Assembly: GCA_020849295.1 (NCBI GenBank)
Contig: JADLGN010000029.1
Span: 1 to 64,000 of the forward strand
Direction of reading: 5' to 3'
Length of the DNA: 64,000 nucleotides
From: Bacteroidia bacterium
GTDB lineage: Bacteria > Bacteroidota > Bacteroidia > NS11-12g > UBA9320
Shown: one piece after another, positions 18,051-27,063 of the stretch
Position numbering within the stretch: position 1 is the stretch's first letter
Layout of the letters: every line of letters starts with the position of its first letter
Notes under the pieces: model-generated
Told to the model about the DNA's origin: nothing
The model's database searches: none
Seen by the model: the letters and a program-made list of their open reading frames with translations, nothing else
Translations under genes and position numbers: made by a program

Positions 18051-18722
18051 TTATTTAACCCAACCTAAATGTAAAGCCAAAGGCATTACAGCAAAAAGTA
18101 TTGAAATTATTATGCTGTACCAAAAACCAAATGATTTTATAAATGGAGTATATTTTTTATGATTAAAGCCAAGCGATTGAAAAGCTGATTGAAAGCCATG
18201 CAGTAAGTGATATGCTAATGAAATTACACCTATAATATATATAGCTACAACTATAGGGTTTGCAAAAACTTCTTTCATTTCGCCAAACAAGGTATCATCT
18301 CCGCTCGAAATTTCTTCGGTAAGACGGCTAACATACCAAAAGTGTTTTAAATGCAATATTAAAAACAACAACAACAAGGTACCGAGTAATCCCATACTTC
18401 GTGAATACCATTTGCTGTTTGCTGCCCCGTCTTGTTTGTAATATTTAACTTTTCTTGCCGACATATTTTTAAAAACAAGGTTTATTCCCTGCAATGCATG
18501 TAGTATAAGCCCTAAAAATAAAAATATTTCCATAGTTCTTATTAATACATTGTGTGCCATAAATTCGGCTGCTGTATTAAAAAGCTCACCACCGTCATTG
18601 ACAAAAATCAATGAGTTTACAAAGCAGTGTACTGCAAGAAAGCCTACCAGACAAATGCCTGTAACTCCCATTATAACTTTTTTACCTATTGTTGAATTTA
18701 ACAAAAAAGAAAATGCTCCCAT
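18051..18722 (-). CDS. sdhC: Succinate dehydrogenase/fumarate reductase cytochrome b subunit
   Basis: A 223-residue protein with five predicted transmembrane helices (about residues 15-35, 58-80, 102-125, 155-178, 195-218). This is the single large membrane subunit of B-type enzymes, which binds two haems b. Likely axial histidines are in VHCFVNS, ILHALQG, LHLKHFW and YHLLHGFQS. It anchors SdhAB and reacts with menaquinone. There is no sdhD, as expected for this type. First gene of the operon, divergent from pyrD. Confidence 0.9.
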   Translation of the reverse strand: MGAFSFLLNSTIGKKVIMGVTGICLVGFLAVHCFVNSLIFVNDGGELFNTAAEFMAHNVLIRTMEIFLFLGLILHALQGINLVFKNMSARKVKYYKQDGAANSKWYSRSMGLLGTLLLLFLILHLKHFWYVSRLTEEISSGDDTLFGEMKEVFANPIVVAIYIIGVISLAYHLLHGFQSAFQSLGFNHKKYTPFIKSFGFWYSIIISILFAVMPLALHLGWVK

Positions 18723-18818
18723 CTTTTAATTTTTTTCAAATAAAAATTGTTGAAATATATCTGCGAAATTAAATTTTCATTTAAGAAATAAAAAAAAAGT
18801 TAGTATTTCTTTAATTAT

Positions 18819-18826
18819 TATTTTTG
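18819..18826 (+). promoter_or_regulatory. Promoter -7 box TATTTTTG for pyrD
   Basis: Perfect TAnnTTTG, 14 bases before the pyrD ATG, in the divergent sdhC/pyrD gap. No clear -33 element. Confidence 0.5.
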
Positions 18827-18840
18827 AAATCACATTAATC

Positions 18841-19875
18841 ATGTATAAATTCATAAGATTTTTCTTATTTCTGATGCCCCCCGAATTCGTTCATTTGCTG
18901 GTAATGAAATCATTGAAAATTGCATACTTCATACCCGGACTAAAGCAAATATTTAAATTTTTATTTTGTTATAATAAGCTTGATTTAGAAATACAAATAG
19001 CAGGAGTACATTTTAAAAATCCTGTTGGTCTTGCTGCCGGATTTGATAAGGATGCAAAATATATTGACCAATTTGCTATGCTTGGGTTTGGATATGTAGA
19101 AATTGGGACAATCACACCAAAGGCTCAACCAGGTAATGATAAACCAAGGATTTTCAGACTAAAAAAAGATAGTGCTTTAATAAATAGAATGGGTTTTAAC
19201 AATAATGGTGCAGATGAAGCTGTTGAAAATCTTAAAAAAGTAAAATCAAAAATTACAATTGGTGGAAACATAGGTAAAAACAAAATTACTCCTAATGAAA
19301 ATGCTCATCTTGATTATTTATACTCTTTCGAAAAACTATACGATTTTGTTGATTATTTTGTAGTGAATGTAAGTTCACCAAATACTCCCGGACTTAGAGA
19401 ACTTCAGGAAAAATCGGCTTTGGAAAAAATATTTAAAACATTATTTGATAAAAGAAATGATTTCTTAAAAAATGGCAAACTAAGCAAACCGGTTTTTTTA
19501 AAAATAGCTCCTGATTTAAGTGTTTCACAGCTTGATGAAATTGCTGAACTTGTAATAAACATGAAAATTGATGGACTTGTTGTTTCAAATACAACTGTAG
19601 AAAGAAATAATTTGAAAACCGATACTCACTTTGTAAAACGTATAGGAAACGGAGGTCTTAGCGGAAAACCTTTAAAACAAAAATCAGATGAAATTTTGAA
19701 ATACCTTGTTTTTAAACTCGGCAATAAAGTTCCTATAATTGGCGTTGGAGGAATACATTCTGAAATTGATGCTCAGGATAAATTCAAAATCGGGGCAAAA
19801 GCTGTTCAATTGTACACTGGTTTTATATACGAAGGACCTGCACTCATTAAGAGAATTTTAATGAAAATATCATGA
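18841..19875 (+). CDS. pyrD: Dihydroorotate dehydrogenase (quinone), class 2
   Basis: A 344-residue class 2 enzyme oxidising dihydroorotate to orotate with quinone. The N-terminal ~40 residues (FIRFFLFLMPPEFVHLLVM) are the hydrophobic membrane-binding extension of class 2. FMN contacts are in VGLAAGFDKDAKYI and NRMGFNNNGAD. The catalytic serine is in NVSSPNTPGLRELQ (about residue 178). C-terminal phosphate binding is IIGVGGIHSEIDAQDK. The next gene is a FtsB/DivIC-like division gene with its own promoter box. Confidence 0.93.
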   Translation: MYKFIRFFLFLMPPEFVHLLVMKSLKIAYFIPGLKQIFKFLFCYNKLDLEIQIAGVHFKNPVGLAAGFDKDAKYIDQFAMLGFGYVEIGTITPKAQPGNDKPRIFRLKKDSALINRMGFNNNGADEAVENLKKVKSKITIGGNIGKNKITPNENAHLDYLYSFEKLYDFVDYFVVNVSSPNTPGLRELQEKSALEKIFKTLFDKRNDFLKNGKLSKPVFLKIAPDLSVSQLDEIAELVINMKIDGLVVSNTTVERNNLKTDTHFVKRIGNGGLSGKPLKQKSDEILKYLVFKLGNKVPIIGVGGIHSEIDAQDKFKIGAKAVQLYTGFIYEGPALIKRILMKIS

Positions 19876-19940
19876 TATTGCTTGTCTAAAATTTAATATT
19901 AAGTGTGGAAATATTACATGCTTAAAATTAATATTATTTA

Positions 19941-19948
19941 TAAATTTG
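19941..19948 (+). promoter_or_regulatory. Promoter -7 box TAAATTTG for ftsB-like gene
   Basis: Perfect TAnnTTTG ending 5 bases before the ATG at 19954. This supports that start over an upstream in-frame ATG at 19903, which would lie before the transcript start. Confidence 0.45.
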
Positions 19949-19953
19949 AAGAG

Positions 19954-20235
19954 ATGATTAAGGTTTTAAAAAATAAATACATAATTGCATCATTGGCTTT
20001 TTTGCTATGGATGTTGTTTTTTGATCAAAACAATTTTATTTATCAAAATAAAATTTCAAAAGAGTTGAACAACCTTGTTTTAAGAAAAAAGTTTTATACA
20101 AATCAAAATGCTTTGCTTGCAAAACAAAAAACAGATTTGGAAACTAATATTTCAAATCTTGAAAAATTTGCAAGAGAAAATTATATAATGAAACGTGATG
20201 ATGAAGATGTATATATAGTAATTCCAGAAAATTAA
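19954..20235 (+). CDS. FtsB/DivIC-family septum formation initiator
   Basis: 93 residues from the ATG at 19954, which is preceded by GAAGAG and a promoter box. A short cytoplasmic tail, one transmembrane helix (about 9-24) and then a periplasmic coiled coil (NKISKELNNL through QKTDLETNISNLEKFARENYIM) are the full layout of FtsB/DivIC. ARENYxMKRDDEDV is the family C-terminal signature. It probably joins FtsL and FtsQ in the divisome. It lies downstream of pyrD and overlaps the end of pdhB by 4 bases tail-to-tail. Confidence 0.82.
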   Translation: MIKVLKNKYIIASLAFLLWMLFFDQNNFIYQNKISKELNNLVLRKKFYTNQNALLAKQKTDLETNISNLEKFARENYIMKRDDEDVYIVIPEN

Positions 20236-21212
20236 CTTCTATACATAACAGAGTTTACTACTTCACATATTTTTTTTACATCAGGCAAAAAGGCTTCAAC
20301 AAGAGTAATAGCATAAGGCAGAGGAACATCGAGTGTTGTTACTCTTGCTACCGGGGCATCAAGATAATCAAATGCGTATTTTTGAACATGATAAGCAATT
20401 TCAGAAGAAATACTTGCCAAAGGCCAAGCTTCTTCTACTACAACCAAGCGATTGGTTCTTTTTACTGAATTTACTAAAGTATTATAATCTATAGGTCTTA
20501 CAGAGCGTAAATCAATAATTTCAACATCAATACCATTTTTTATCAATTCAATATTAGCTTTCTCCACAACTCTCATCATTTTTCCAAATGACACTATTGT
20601 AACATCTTTGCCTTCTTTAACTACAGATGCTTTTCCTATGGGTATAGTATATTCGCCAACAGGTACTTCTCCTTTTAATCCATACATTTGTTCAGATTCC
20701 ATAAAAATAACAGGATCATTATCGCGTATAGATGTTTTTAGCAAACCTTTAGCATCAGCCGGATTTGAAGGAACAACAACTTTAAGCCCCGGGCAGTTTG
20801 CGTACCAGTTTTCAAAACTTTGCGAATGTTGGGCACCTAATTGTCCGGCACTTCCTGTTGGACCTCTAAAAACAATAGGAATATTAAAATTTCCTCCACT
20901 CATTGAAAGCATTTTGGCTGCCGAATTAATTACCTGGTCAATAGCAACAAGCGAAAAATTGAAAGTCATAAATTCTACAATTGGTCTTAATCCATTCATT
21001 GCAGCACCTACGGCAATTCCGGCAAATCCTAACTCTGCAATTGGAGTATCTATTATGCGTTTTTCACCAAATTTTTCGAGCATTCCTTGGCTTACTTTAT
21101 AAGCTCCATTGTACTCTGCAACCTCTTCTCCAATCAAAAAAATATTGCTGTCAATTTCCATTTCTTCTACCATTGCTTCGCGTAATGCTTCTCTAAATTG
21201 AATTGTTCTCAT
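20232..21212 (-). CDS. pdhB: Pyruvate dehydrogenase E1 component beta subunit
   Basis: 326 residues from MRTIQFREALREAM at 21212. A longer in-frame start at 21260 is rejected because it would run into the SRP RNA. Typical E1-beta features are IFLIGEEVAEYNGAYKV, RIIDTPIAELGFAGIAVGAA with the conserved Glu contacting thiamine diphosphate, FRGPTGSAGQLGAQHSQSFE, and a C-terminal transketolase domain (VVVEEAWPLASISSEIA). With E1-alpha it decarboxylates pyruvate and acetylates E2 lipoyl groups. pdhA and the E2 gene are not in the window, so it is split from the rest of its complex. Confidence 0.92.
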   Translation of the reverse strand: MRTIQFREALREAMVEEMEIDSNIFLIGEEVAEYNGAYKVSQGMLEKFGEKRIIDTPIAELGFAGIAVGAAMNGLRPIVEFMTFNFSLVAIDQVINSAAKMLSMSGGNFNIPIVFRGPTGSAGQLGAQHSQSFENWYANCPGLKVVVPSNPADAKGLLKTSIRDNDPVIFMESEQMYGLKGEVPVGEYTIPIGKASVVKEGKDVTIVSFGKMMRVVEKANIELIKNGIDVEIIDLRSVRPIDYNTLVNSVKRTNRLVVVEEAWPLASISSEIAYHVQKYAFDYLDAPVARVTTLDVPLPYAITLVEAFLPDVKKICEVVNSVMYRS

Positions 21213-21257
21213 TAAATTATAAAACCTTTTATTTATTGAATTTCTATAAATGCAAAA

Positions 21258-21343
21258 CAAGTCAGTATCGCACCGCTACAACCTTGTACCCTTGCTGCAT
21301 TCCTGCCCTGGGGGATTAAAAGGGAGCTGGTCGTACTGACTTG
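21258..21343 (-). ncRNA. ffs: Signal recognition particle RNA (4.5S type)
   Basis: The minus strand holds the conserved SRP domain IV: GCA-GGAA-TGC tetraloop hairpin followed by AGCAAGGGTA (plus coordinates 21285-21305), flanked by CCCCAGGGC and the partner strand. The ends pair as CAAGTCAGTA (21343-21334) with TACTGACTTG (21267-21258). The ~86-nt hairpin lacks an Alu domain, as in most Gram-negatives. A TAGATTTG promoter box lies 7 bases before the 5' end. It binds Ffh to target membrane proteins co-translationally. pdhB begins 45 bases downstream. Confidence 0.9.
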
Positions 21344-21349
21344 CGGGTG

Positions 21350-21357
21350 CAAATCTA
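21350..21357 (-). promoter_or_regulatory. Promoter -7 box TAGATTTG for SRP RNA
   Basis: Perfect TAnnTTTG on the minus strand, 6-7 bases before the predicted SRP RNA 5' end. The -33 position reads GAAA, so only the -7 box is clear. Confidence 0.6.
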
Positions 21358-21429
21358 ATACTTAAACATTTTATTTTTTCACTTGTTTTAAATAAAAATT
21401 TAAAATAATAAATAATTGTATCTAAACTT

Positions 21430-21437
21430 TAAATTTG
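21430..21437 (+). promoter_or_regulatory. Promoter -7 box TAAATTTG for the carboxylase gene
   Basis: Perfect TAnnTTTG ending 7 bases before the ATG at 21445, implying a very short leader. No -33 TTTG at the usual spacing. Confidence 0.5.
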
Positions 21438-21444
21438 CGAAAAA

Positions 21445-23061
21445 ATGATAGATATTGAATTTAATAGAAATGAAGACAGTTACAAACTTCTATTAGACCA
21501 TATACGTCGCATTGAAGACGAATTGAAAAAGGGGGGAGGAGCTACAGCAAGAGCTAAACACAAAGAAAAAGGGAAAATGCTGGCTCGTGAACGTATAGAT
21601 TACTTAAAAGATAAAGAAGCAGAATTTTTTGAAATTGGAATTTTTGCGGGACATGAAAAATACGAAGAATATGGCGGATGCCCTGCAGGAGGAGTAGTAG
21701 GCGGTATTACTCATGTATCCGGAAGGCAATGTTTGGTAGTAGCAAACGATGCTACTGTAAAAGCTGGCGCATGGTTTCCTATAACAGTTAAAAAGAATTT
21801 GCGTTTTCAGGAAATTGCAATGGAAAATCGTTTACCAATAATTTATTTGGTTGACAGTGCAGGAGTATTTTTACCAATGCAGGATGAAATTTTTGCTGAT
21901 AAAGAACATTTCGGGCGTGTTTTTAGAAATAATGCAAAATTGAGCAGTATGGGAATTACTCAAATTGCTGCGGTAATGGGAAGTTGTGTTGCTGGTGGTG
22001 CATATTTACCAATAATGAGTGATGAAGCACTTATTGTTGACAAAACGGGTTCAATTTTTCTTGCTGGAGGTTTTTTGGTAAAAGCAGCAATTGGTGAAAC
22101 AATAGACAATCAATCACTTGGTGGCTCTATAGTACAAACAGAAATTTCGGGAGTGATAGATGACCACTTCCCTGATGATAAATCATGTCTTGACAGAATA
22201 AAACATATTATTGATAAACTTGGACATTTTGAAAAAGCCGGATTTGATAGAGTAAAACCACAAAACCCGCTAAAAGACGCTAAAGATATATATGGTATAA
22301 TACCAGAAAATAAGGCTAAACCATATAAAATGCTCGAAATAATAGAAAGAATAGTTGACAAATCTGAATTTGAGCAATACAAAAAAGATTATGGTAAAAC
22401 CATATTGTGTGGTTATGCCCGTATTGACGGTTGGGCGGTAGGAATTGTAGCAAACAATAGAGAAGTAGTTAAAACTCGAAAAGGAGAAATGCAATTTGGC
22501 GGTGCAATATATTCTGACTCTGCCGACAAGGCTGCACGTTTTATAATGAACTGTAATCAGAAAAAAATACCACTTGTTTTTTTACAAGATGTTACCGGAT
22601 TTATGGTTGGCTCAAGAAGTGAACATGGTGGAATTATTAAAGATGGTGCAAAAATGGTAAATGCAGTAGGAAACAGTACTGTTCCAAAATTTACTATTGT
22701 AGTAGGAAATAGTTATGGCGCAGGAAACTATGCAATGTGTGGAAAAGCTTATGACCCTCGTTTGATACTTGCTTGGCCTACTGCAAAAATAGCAGTAATG
22801 GGAGGTGAACAAGCAGCAAATACTATATTACAACTTGAGATGTCAAGAGTTGGTACACTTCCATTAGAAGATGGACAAATGTTAATTGACAAAGTAATAC
22901 AAAAATATAATCAAAAAACTACGGCAATCCATGCAGCATCAAATCTTTGGGTAGATGCAATTATTGATCCTGCTAATACAAGAAATTGGCTTTCGCTTGG
23001 GCTTAATGCTGCCAACAACGCACCCATAGGTAAATTTTGTGTTGGAGTAATTCAAACATAA
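21445..23061 (+). CDS. Biotin-dependent acyl-CoA carboxylase carboxyltransferase (beta) subunit
   Basis: A 538-residue carboxyltransferase of the propionyl-/methylcrotonyl-CoA carboxylase beta family. It has KMLARERIDYL near residue 48, the N-terminal crotonase-like half with GAWFPITVKKNLRFQEIA and YLVDSAGVFLPMQDE, the oxyanion-hole region GSCVAGGAYLPIMSDEA, and the C-terminal half with FLQDVTGFMVGS, GNSYGAGNYAMCGKAYDP and WPTAKIAVMGGEQAA. The VFLPMQDEIFADKEHFGRVF segment is closer to methylcrotonyl-CoA than propionyl-CoA carboxylases. No biotin carboxylase alpha gene is adjacent, so the substrate remains open. Confidence 0.87.
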   Translation: MIDIEFNRNEDSYKLLLDHIRRIEDELKKGGGATARAKHKEKGKMLARERIDYLKDKEAEFFEIGIFAGHEKYEEYGGCPAGGVVGGITHVSGRQCLVVANDATVKAGAWFPITVKKNLRFQEIAMENRLPIIYLVDSAGVFLPMQDEIFADKEHFGRVFRNNAKLSSMGITQIAAVMGSCVAGGAYLPIMSDEALIVDKTGSIFLAGGFLVKAAIGETIDNQSLGGSIVQTEISGVIDDHFPDDKSCLDRIKHIIDKLGHFEKAGFDRVKPQNPLKDAKDIYGIIPENKAKPYKMLEIIERIVDKSEFEQYKKDYGKTILCGYARIDGWAVGIVANNREVVKTRKGEMQFGGAIYSDSADKAARFIMNCNQKKIPLVFLQDVTGFMVGSRSEHGGIIKDGAKMVNAVGNSTVPKFTIVVGNSYGAGNYAMCGKAYDPRLILAWPTAKIAVMGGEQAANTILQLEMSRVGTLPLEDGQMLIDKVIQKYNQKTTAIHAASNLWVDAIIDPANTRNWLSLGLNAANNAPIGKFCVGVIQT

Positions 23062-23105
23062 TAATTTTTATAAAAAAAAAACAATTAACTTGACACTATA
23101 CAGTT

Positions 23106-23113
23106 TATCTTTG
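23106..23113 (+). promoter_or_regulatory. Promoter -7 box TATCTTTG
   Basis: Perfect TAnnTTTG, 41 bases before the ATG at 23155. A TTGACA-like hexamer lies upstream, but at only 13-14 bases. Confidence 0.45.
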
Positions 23114-23154
23114 CGTCTTAGTAAAGTTGTACCCTAAGTTTTATTACATATTGA

Positions 23155-25308
23155 ATGCGTAAGACAGTTGTTTTCATTTTGTTAGTTTTATTTAATTTGA
23201 CATTATACAGTCAAGCACCTACTGTTGCAGCTTCAAATATTGTTTTTTCAAATGTAGGTTGTAATGAATTTACTGTTTCATGTACAAAAGGAAATGGCTT
23301 AGAAAGAGTAATTTTTATTAGAGAGGGTAATGCTTTTTCAAGTGTTCCGGTAAAAAATGAATTTTATACTGATTATCCTGTTTTTAAAAAAGGAGGTTCA
23401 GAATCAATAAATAATGATGGAGTTCATTATTGTGTTTATAGAGGTTCGGGAAATTCAATAACTGTAACAGGACTTACAAAAAATACAAAATATTATGTTG
23501 CAATTTTTGAGTATAATGCACCTGGTGGCGGGGTTTATGATTATTTAACATCTACTTATGCTACTGATAATATTACATCAAAAAATACAATTGCAGATTT
23601 CAGTATTAAAGACACCTCATTGTGTTTTAATGGAAACAGTTTTCAATTTATTAATAAATCAACTTCTGATAGAACTCCAATGAGTTATTCTTGGTATTTT
23701 GGCGATGCAAACACATCTACAGCAAAAGACCCAACATATAGCTACAGTGCCCCAAATATTTACAAAGTAAAATTAATTGTAAATTCACCTGGATGTACTG
23801 ATACAATAATAAGAAAAGCTCATTTGCATCCACATCCGGTTACAAAATTTACTCTAGACCCATTAAAATTTAAAAATGATTCAATTCAATGTTTTTTTGG
23901 GAACAGATTTACTTTTAAAAACTTAAGTACATTACTTGATATTGGCGACCCAAATTCTAGTATGAGCTATATTTGGTATATGGACAATGGCTATACTCAA
24001 ACAGGTTTTAAAGCTGATAGAGCATTTCCCCAGCCGGGTGTTTTTACTATAAAATTAGTTGCAACTTCATATTATGGTTGCAAAGATTCTACTTATCGCA
24101 TATATAAAGTTTTGCCAAGAGCAATTGATACTGCCAACGTTATTTTTAATGCAAAATCAATGTGTCTTAGCAATAATAAATTTGTTTTTACAAATAATAG
24201 CACTAACTCAATAAATAGCAGTTGGCGATATAAAGAAGAGTTTGCTTCAAAAGATTTAGATTCATCATTTAGTGCTACTGCAAACTACACTTTCAATAAA
24301 ATAGGTAAATATTATATTACATTAAGAGCCTATGACCTTGGAGGTTGCCTTGACCAATATCGCGATAGCGTAGAAGTATATACAAATTCAAATGTTTCAT
24401 TTACTGGATTAGCGTCACAATATTGTCTTAATGATAAGCCGGTTTTTTTAAAACCTCAACCAGGTAAAGGTGTCTTTATTGGTAATAATGTAAACCCTAT
24501 TGATAGCTCATTTTCTCCTTTATCTGTTGGGAAATTCAAAATAGGATACGTGTTTTCAAAAGGTAGTTGCAGAGATACTGCATGGAATTCTACAGAAGTA
24601 TTCAATCGTCCGGTTGTATATCTTGGAAGGGATACTGTAATTTGCTCATCCAGTCCTTTACAATTGAATGTTGACCCAAAATTTTCAACTTCATGGAAAG
24701 GTCCCGGAATTTCAACATCAGGTTCATTTATTAATATTGATAAATCAGGCACATATACTGTTAGGTCTATAGATGGCAATTGCGATACTCATGATACAAT
24801 AATTATAAAAGCCATTGCCAATCCTATACTTCCACCCATGAAAGATACTGTTTTGTGTGGTGGAAGCTATCTTAAATTTAACCTTAAAGTAGATATGGGA
24901 AATGTATGGTGGAATGATGGTAGTACTGAGCGTGACAGAAATGTTACCGAAACTGGCTTTTACAGAGTAGTTGTATCAAACAAGTGCGGAACGGTAAGCG
25001 ATAGTTTTAATTTAACAGTAGAAGAAACAGCATGTGTAATTTTTTTCCCTAATGCGTTTTCGCCAAATGGAGATTTGAATAATGATATTTGGAAACCTTT
25101 TGGAAAATATGATTTTATAAAAATGACTATATATAACCGCTGGGGTGAAAAAGTTTATTTTTCTGATAAAAGTCCGGAGTGGAATGGTTATGATAACAAA
25201 AAAATGTGTTTGCCGGGTATGTATAAATGCCTTTTTGAATATCTGATTCAACATGAAAACTCAATGAAAAAAGAGTCTAAAGGAATTGATATTTATCTTA
25301 TAAAATAA
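23155..25308 (+). CDS. Large PKD-repeat protein with T9SS type B (gliding motility-associated) C-terminal domain
   Basis: A 717-residue secreted protein. The signal peptide is residues 1-20 (ending LYSQ). Residues about 21-145 form a fibronectin III-like segment. PKD domains follow (SYSWYFGDANTSTAKDPTYS at about 181, a second with YIWYMDNGYTQ, and a third). The last ~90 residues are the CHU_C/gliding-motility C-terminal domain: FFPNAFSPNGDLNNDIWKPF, IYNRWGEKVYFSD and WNGYDNKKMCLPGMY. That domain directs type IX secretion as a type B sorting signal. Such proteins are usually adhesins or surface scaffolds. Its presence does not by itself prove gliding. Confidence 0.88.
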   Translation: MRKTVVFILLVLFNLTLYSQAPTVAASNIVFSNVGCNEFTVSCTKGNGLERVIFIREGNAFSSVPVKNEFYTDYPVFKKGGSESINNDGVHYCVYRGSGNSITVTGLTKNTKYYVAIFEYNAPGGGVYDYLTSTYATDNITSKNTIADFSIKDTSLCFNGNSFQFINKSTSDRTPMSYSWYFGDANTSTAKDPTYSYSAPNIYKVKLIVNSPGCTDTIIRKAHLHPHPVTKFTLDPLKFKNDSIQCFFGNRFTFKNLSTLLDIGDPNSSMSYIWYMDNGYTQTGFKADRAFPQPGVFTIKLVATSYYGCKDSTYRIYKVLPRAIDTANVIFNAKSMCLSNNKFVFTNNSTNSINSSWRYKEEFASKDLDSSFSATANYTFNKIGKYYITLRAYDLGGCLDQYRDSVEVYTNSNVSFTGLASQYCLNDKPVFLKPQPGKGVFIGNNVNPIDSSFSPLSVGKFKIGYVFSKGSCRDTAWNSTEVFNRPVVYLGRDTVICSSSPLQLNVDPKFSTSWKGPGISTSGSFINIDKSGTYTVRSIDGNCDTHDTIIIKAIANPILPPMKDTVLCGGSYLKFNLKVDMGNVWWNDGSTERDRNVTETGFYRVVVSNKCGTVSDSFNLTVEETACVIFFPNAFSPNGDLNNDIWKPFGKYDFIKMTIYNRWGEKVYFSDKSPEWNGYDNKKMCLPGMYKCLFEYLIQHENSMKKESKGIDIYLIK

Positions 25309-25322
25309 TTCATTAGAGGTTT

Positions 25323-25330
25323 TACATTTG
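25323..25330 (+). promoter_or_regulatory. Promoter -7 box TACATTTG for hutU
   Basis: Perfect TAnnTTTG 35 bases before the hutU ATG. No -33 match. Confidence 0.45.
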
Positions 25331-25365
25331 CATCACTATTTTTATATTTCTTTATTTTTTTTTAA

Positions 25366-27033
25366 ATGACAACAAAATCAAGCATAAGAGTTATTAAAGC
25401 AGACACAGGCAGTAATATAACCTGTAAGGGTTGGGTACAAGAAGCAGCATTAAGAATGTTGTGCAATAATCTTGATCCCGAAGTAGCTGAAAAACCGGAA
25501 GAACTTGTGGTATATGGAGGAACAGGCAAAGCAGCCCGAAACTGGGAAAGTTTTGATTTAATTATAAAAGCACTTAAAGATTTAAATGAAGATGAAACAC
25601 TTTTAATTCAATCAGGTAAACCGGTAGGCATTTTACCTACACATAAAGATGCTCCACGTGTACTTATTGCAAATTCTAACCTTGTTCCACATTGGGCTAA
25701 TTGGGAAACTTTCAGAAAACTTGAAGCAAAAGGACTTACAATGTATGGACAAATGACTGCAGGTTCTTGGATTTACATTGGTTCGCAAGGTATTGTTCAG
25801 GGTACTTATGAAACATTTGCCGAAGCAGCTAATCAATATTTTAATAATACCCTTAAAGGTACTCTTACAGTAACAGCCGGACTTGGCGGAATGGGCGGAG
25901 CTCAACCTCTTGCCGTAACAATGAATGAAGGAGTTTGCCTTGTTGCCGAAATAGAAAAATGGAGAATTGATAAAAGACTTGAAACAAAATATCTCGATTT
26001 ATTTGTAGAAAATATAGATGAAGCAATTGATAAGGCATTAGAAGCCAAAAGTACTAATAAATCAATTTCTATAGCGTGGTGTGGCAATGCAGTAGAGTTA
26101 TTATACAGACTTAAAGAAAGACATATTTTACCTGATTTGCTTACAGACCAAACAAGTGCTCATGACCCATTAATAGGATATTTTCCGCTTGGACTAACTG
26201 TTGACCAAGCCAAGACTTTAAGAGAACAAAATTCTGAAGAGTATATAGAAAGAAGCTATCAAACAATGGTAGAACATGTAAAATTAATGTTATACTTTAA
26301 TGCTAAAGGAAGTATTACATTTGATTATGGAAACAATTTAAGGGGTAGAGCTGCAGAAAAAGGGTTAAAAAATGCATTTGATTATCCGGGCTTTGTGCCG
26401 GCATTTATACGTCCATTGTTTTGTGAGGGTAAAGGACCGTTCAGGTGGGCAGCCCTTAGTGGAGACCCTGAGGATATTTACACTACAGACAGAGAGATTT
26501 TAAAAATGTTTCCTGAAAATACAAACCTTAAAAGGTGGATAGAAATGGCTCACGAAAAAATAAAATTTCAAGGTTTGCCAAGCAGAATTTGTTGGCTTGG
26601 TCAAGGGGAGCGTGAAAAAGCAGGATTGTTGTTTAACGAACTTGTAAAAACAGGCAGAGTAAAAGCTCCTATAGTTATAGGACGCGACCATCTTGATACA
26701 GGTTCGGTTGCAAGCCCGTATAGAGAAACAGAAGCCATGAAAGATGGCAGCGATGCAATAGCAGATTGGGCTATATTAAATGCCCTGATTAATACAGCCT
26801 CAGGTGCAAGTTGGGTTAGTTTTCATCATGGGGGTGGGGTAGGAATAGGATATAGTCTTCATGCAGGTATGGTAATAGTGGCTGATGGTACAGAAGATGC
26901 CGCAACCAGAATAAAAAGAGTTCTTAATAATGACCCTGCGATGGGAGTTTTGCGTCATGCTGATGCAGGATATGATATTGCTTTGGATACATCAAGAAAA
27001 TTCAGACTTGATATTAAGGATAGATTAAAATGA
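25366..27033 (+). CDS. hutU: Urocanate hydratase
   Basis: A 555-residue enzyme, full family length, converting urocanate to imidazolonepropionate in histidine degradation with tightly bound NAD+. The N-terminal domain has [20 protein letters not shown]+ contacts are in [20 protein letters not shown] (about 170-189). The conserved active-site cysteine region is [17 protein letters not shown] (about 403-419). The C-terminal part has [20 protein letters not shown] and [11 protein letters not shown]. No hutH, hutI, hutG or ftcD neighbours are present here, which is unusual for a hut gene. Confidence 0.95.
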   Translation: MTTKSSIRVIKADTGSNITCKGWVQEAALRMLCNNLDPEVAEKPEELVVYGGTGKAARNWESFDLIIKALKDLNEDETLLIQSGKPVGILPTHKDAPRVLIANSNLVPHWANWETFRKLEAKGLTMYGQMTAGSWIYIGSQGIVQGTYETFAEAANQYFNNTLKGTLTVTAGLGGMGGAQPLAVTMNEGVCLVAEIEKWRIDKRLETKYLDLFVENIDEAIDKALEAKSTNKSISIAWCGNAVELLYRLKERHILPDLLTDQTSAHDPLIGYFPLGLTVDQAKTLREQNSEEYIERSYQTMVEHVKLMLYFNAKGSITFDYGNNLRGRAAEKGLKNAFDYPGFVPAFIRPLFCEGKGPFRWAALSGDPEDIYTTDREILKMFPENTNLKRWIEMAHEKIKFQGLPSRICWLGQGEREKAGLLFNELVKTGRVKAPIVIGRDHLDTGSVASPYRETEAMKDGSDAIADWAILNALINTASGASWVSFHHGGGVGIGYSLHAGMVIVADGTEDAATRIKRVLNNDPAMGVLRHADAGYDIALDTSRKFRLDIKDRLK

Positions 27034-27063
27034 ATTTAATATTTTTGGGGTAAATTTTAACAT

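Noticed and set aside
20608-21102. 164-residue plus-strand ORF opposite pdhB
   Set aside because: It lies entirely antisense to a highly conserved enzyme, with Pro/Ser-rich composition typical of antisense frames.
21213-21260. Longer pdhB start
   Set aside because: It would overlap the SRP RNA and add residues (MFCIYRNSINKRFYNL) not found in E1-beta proteins.
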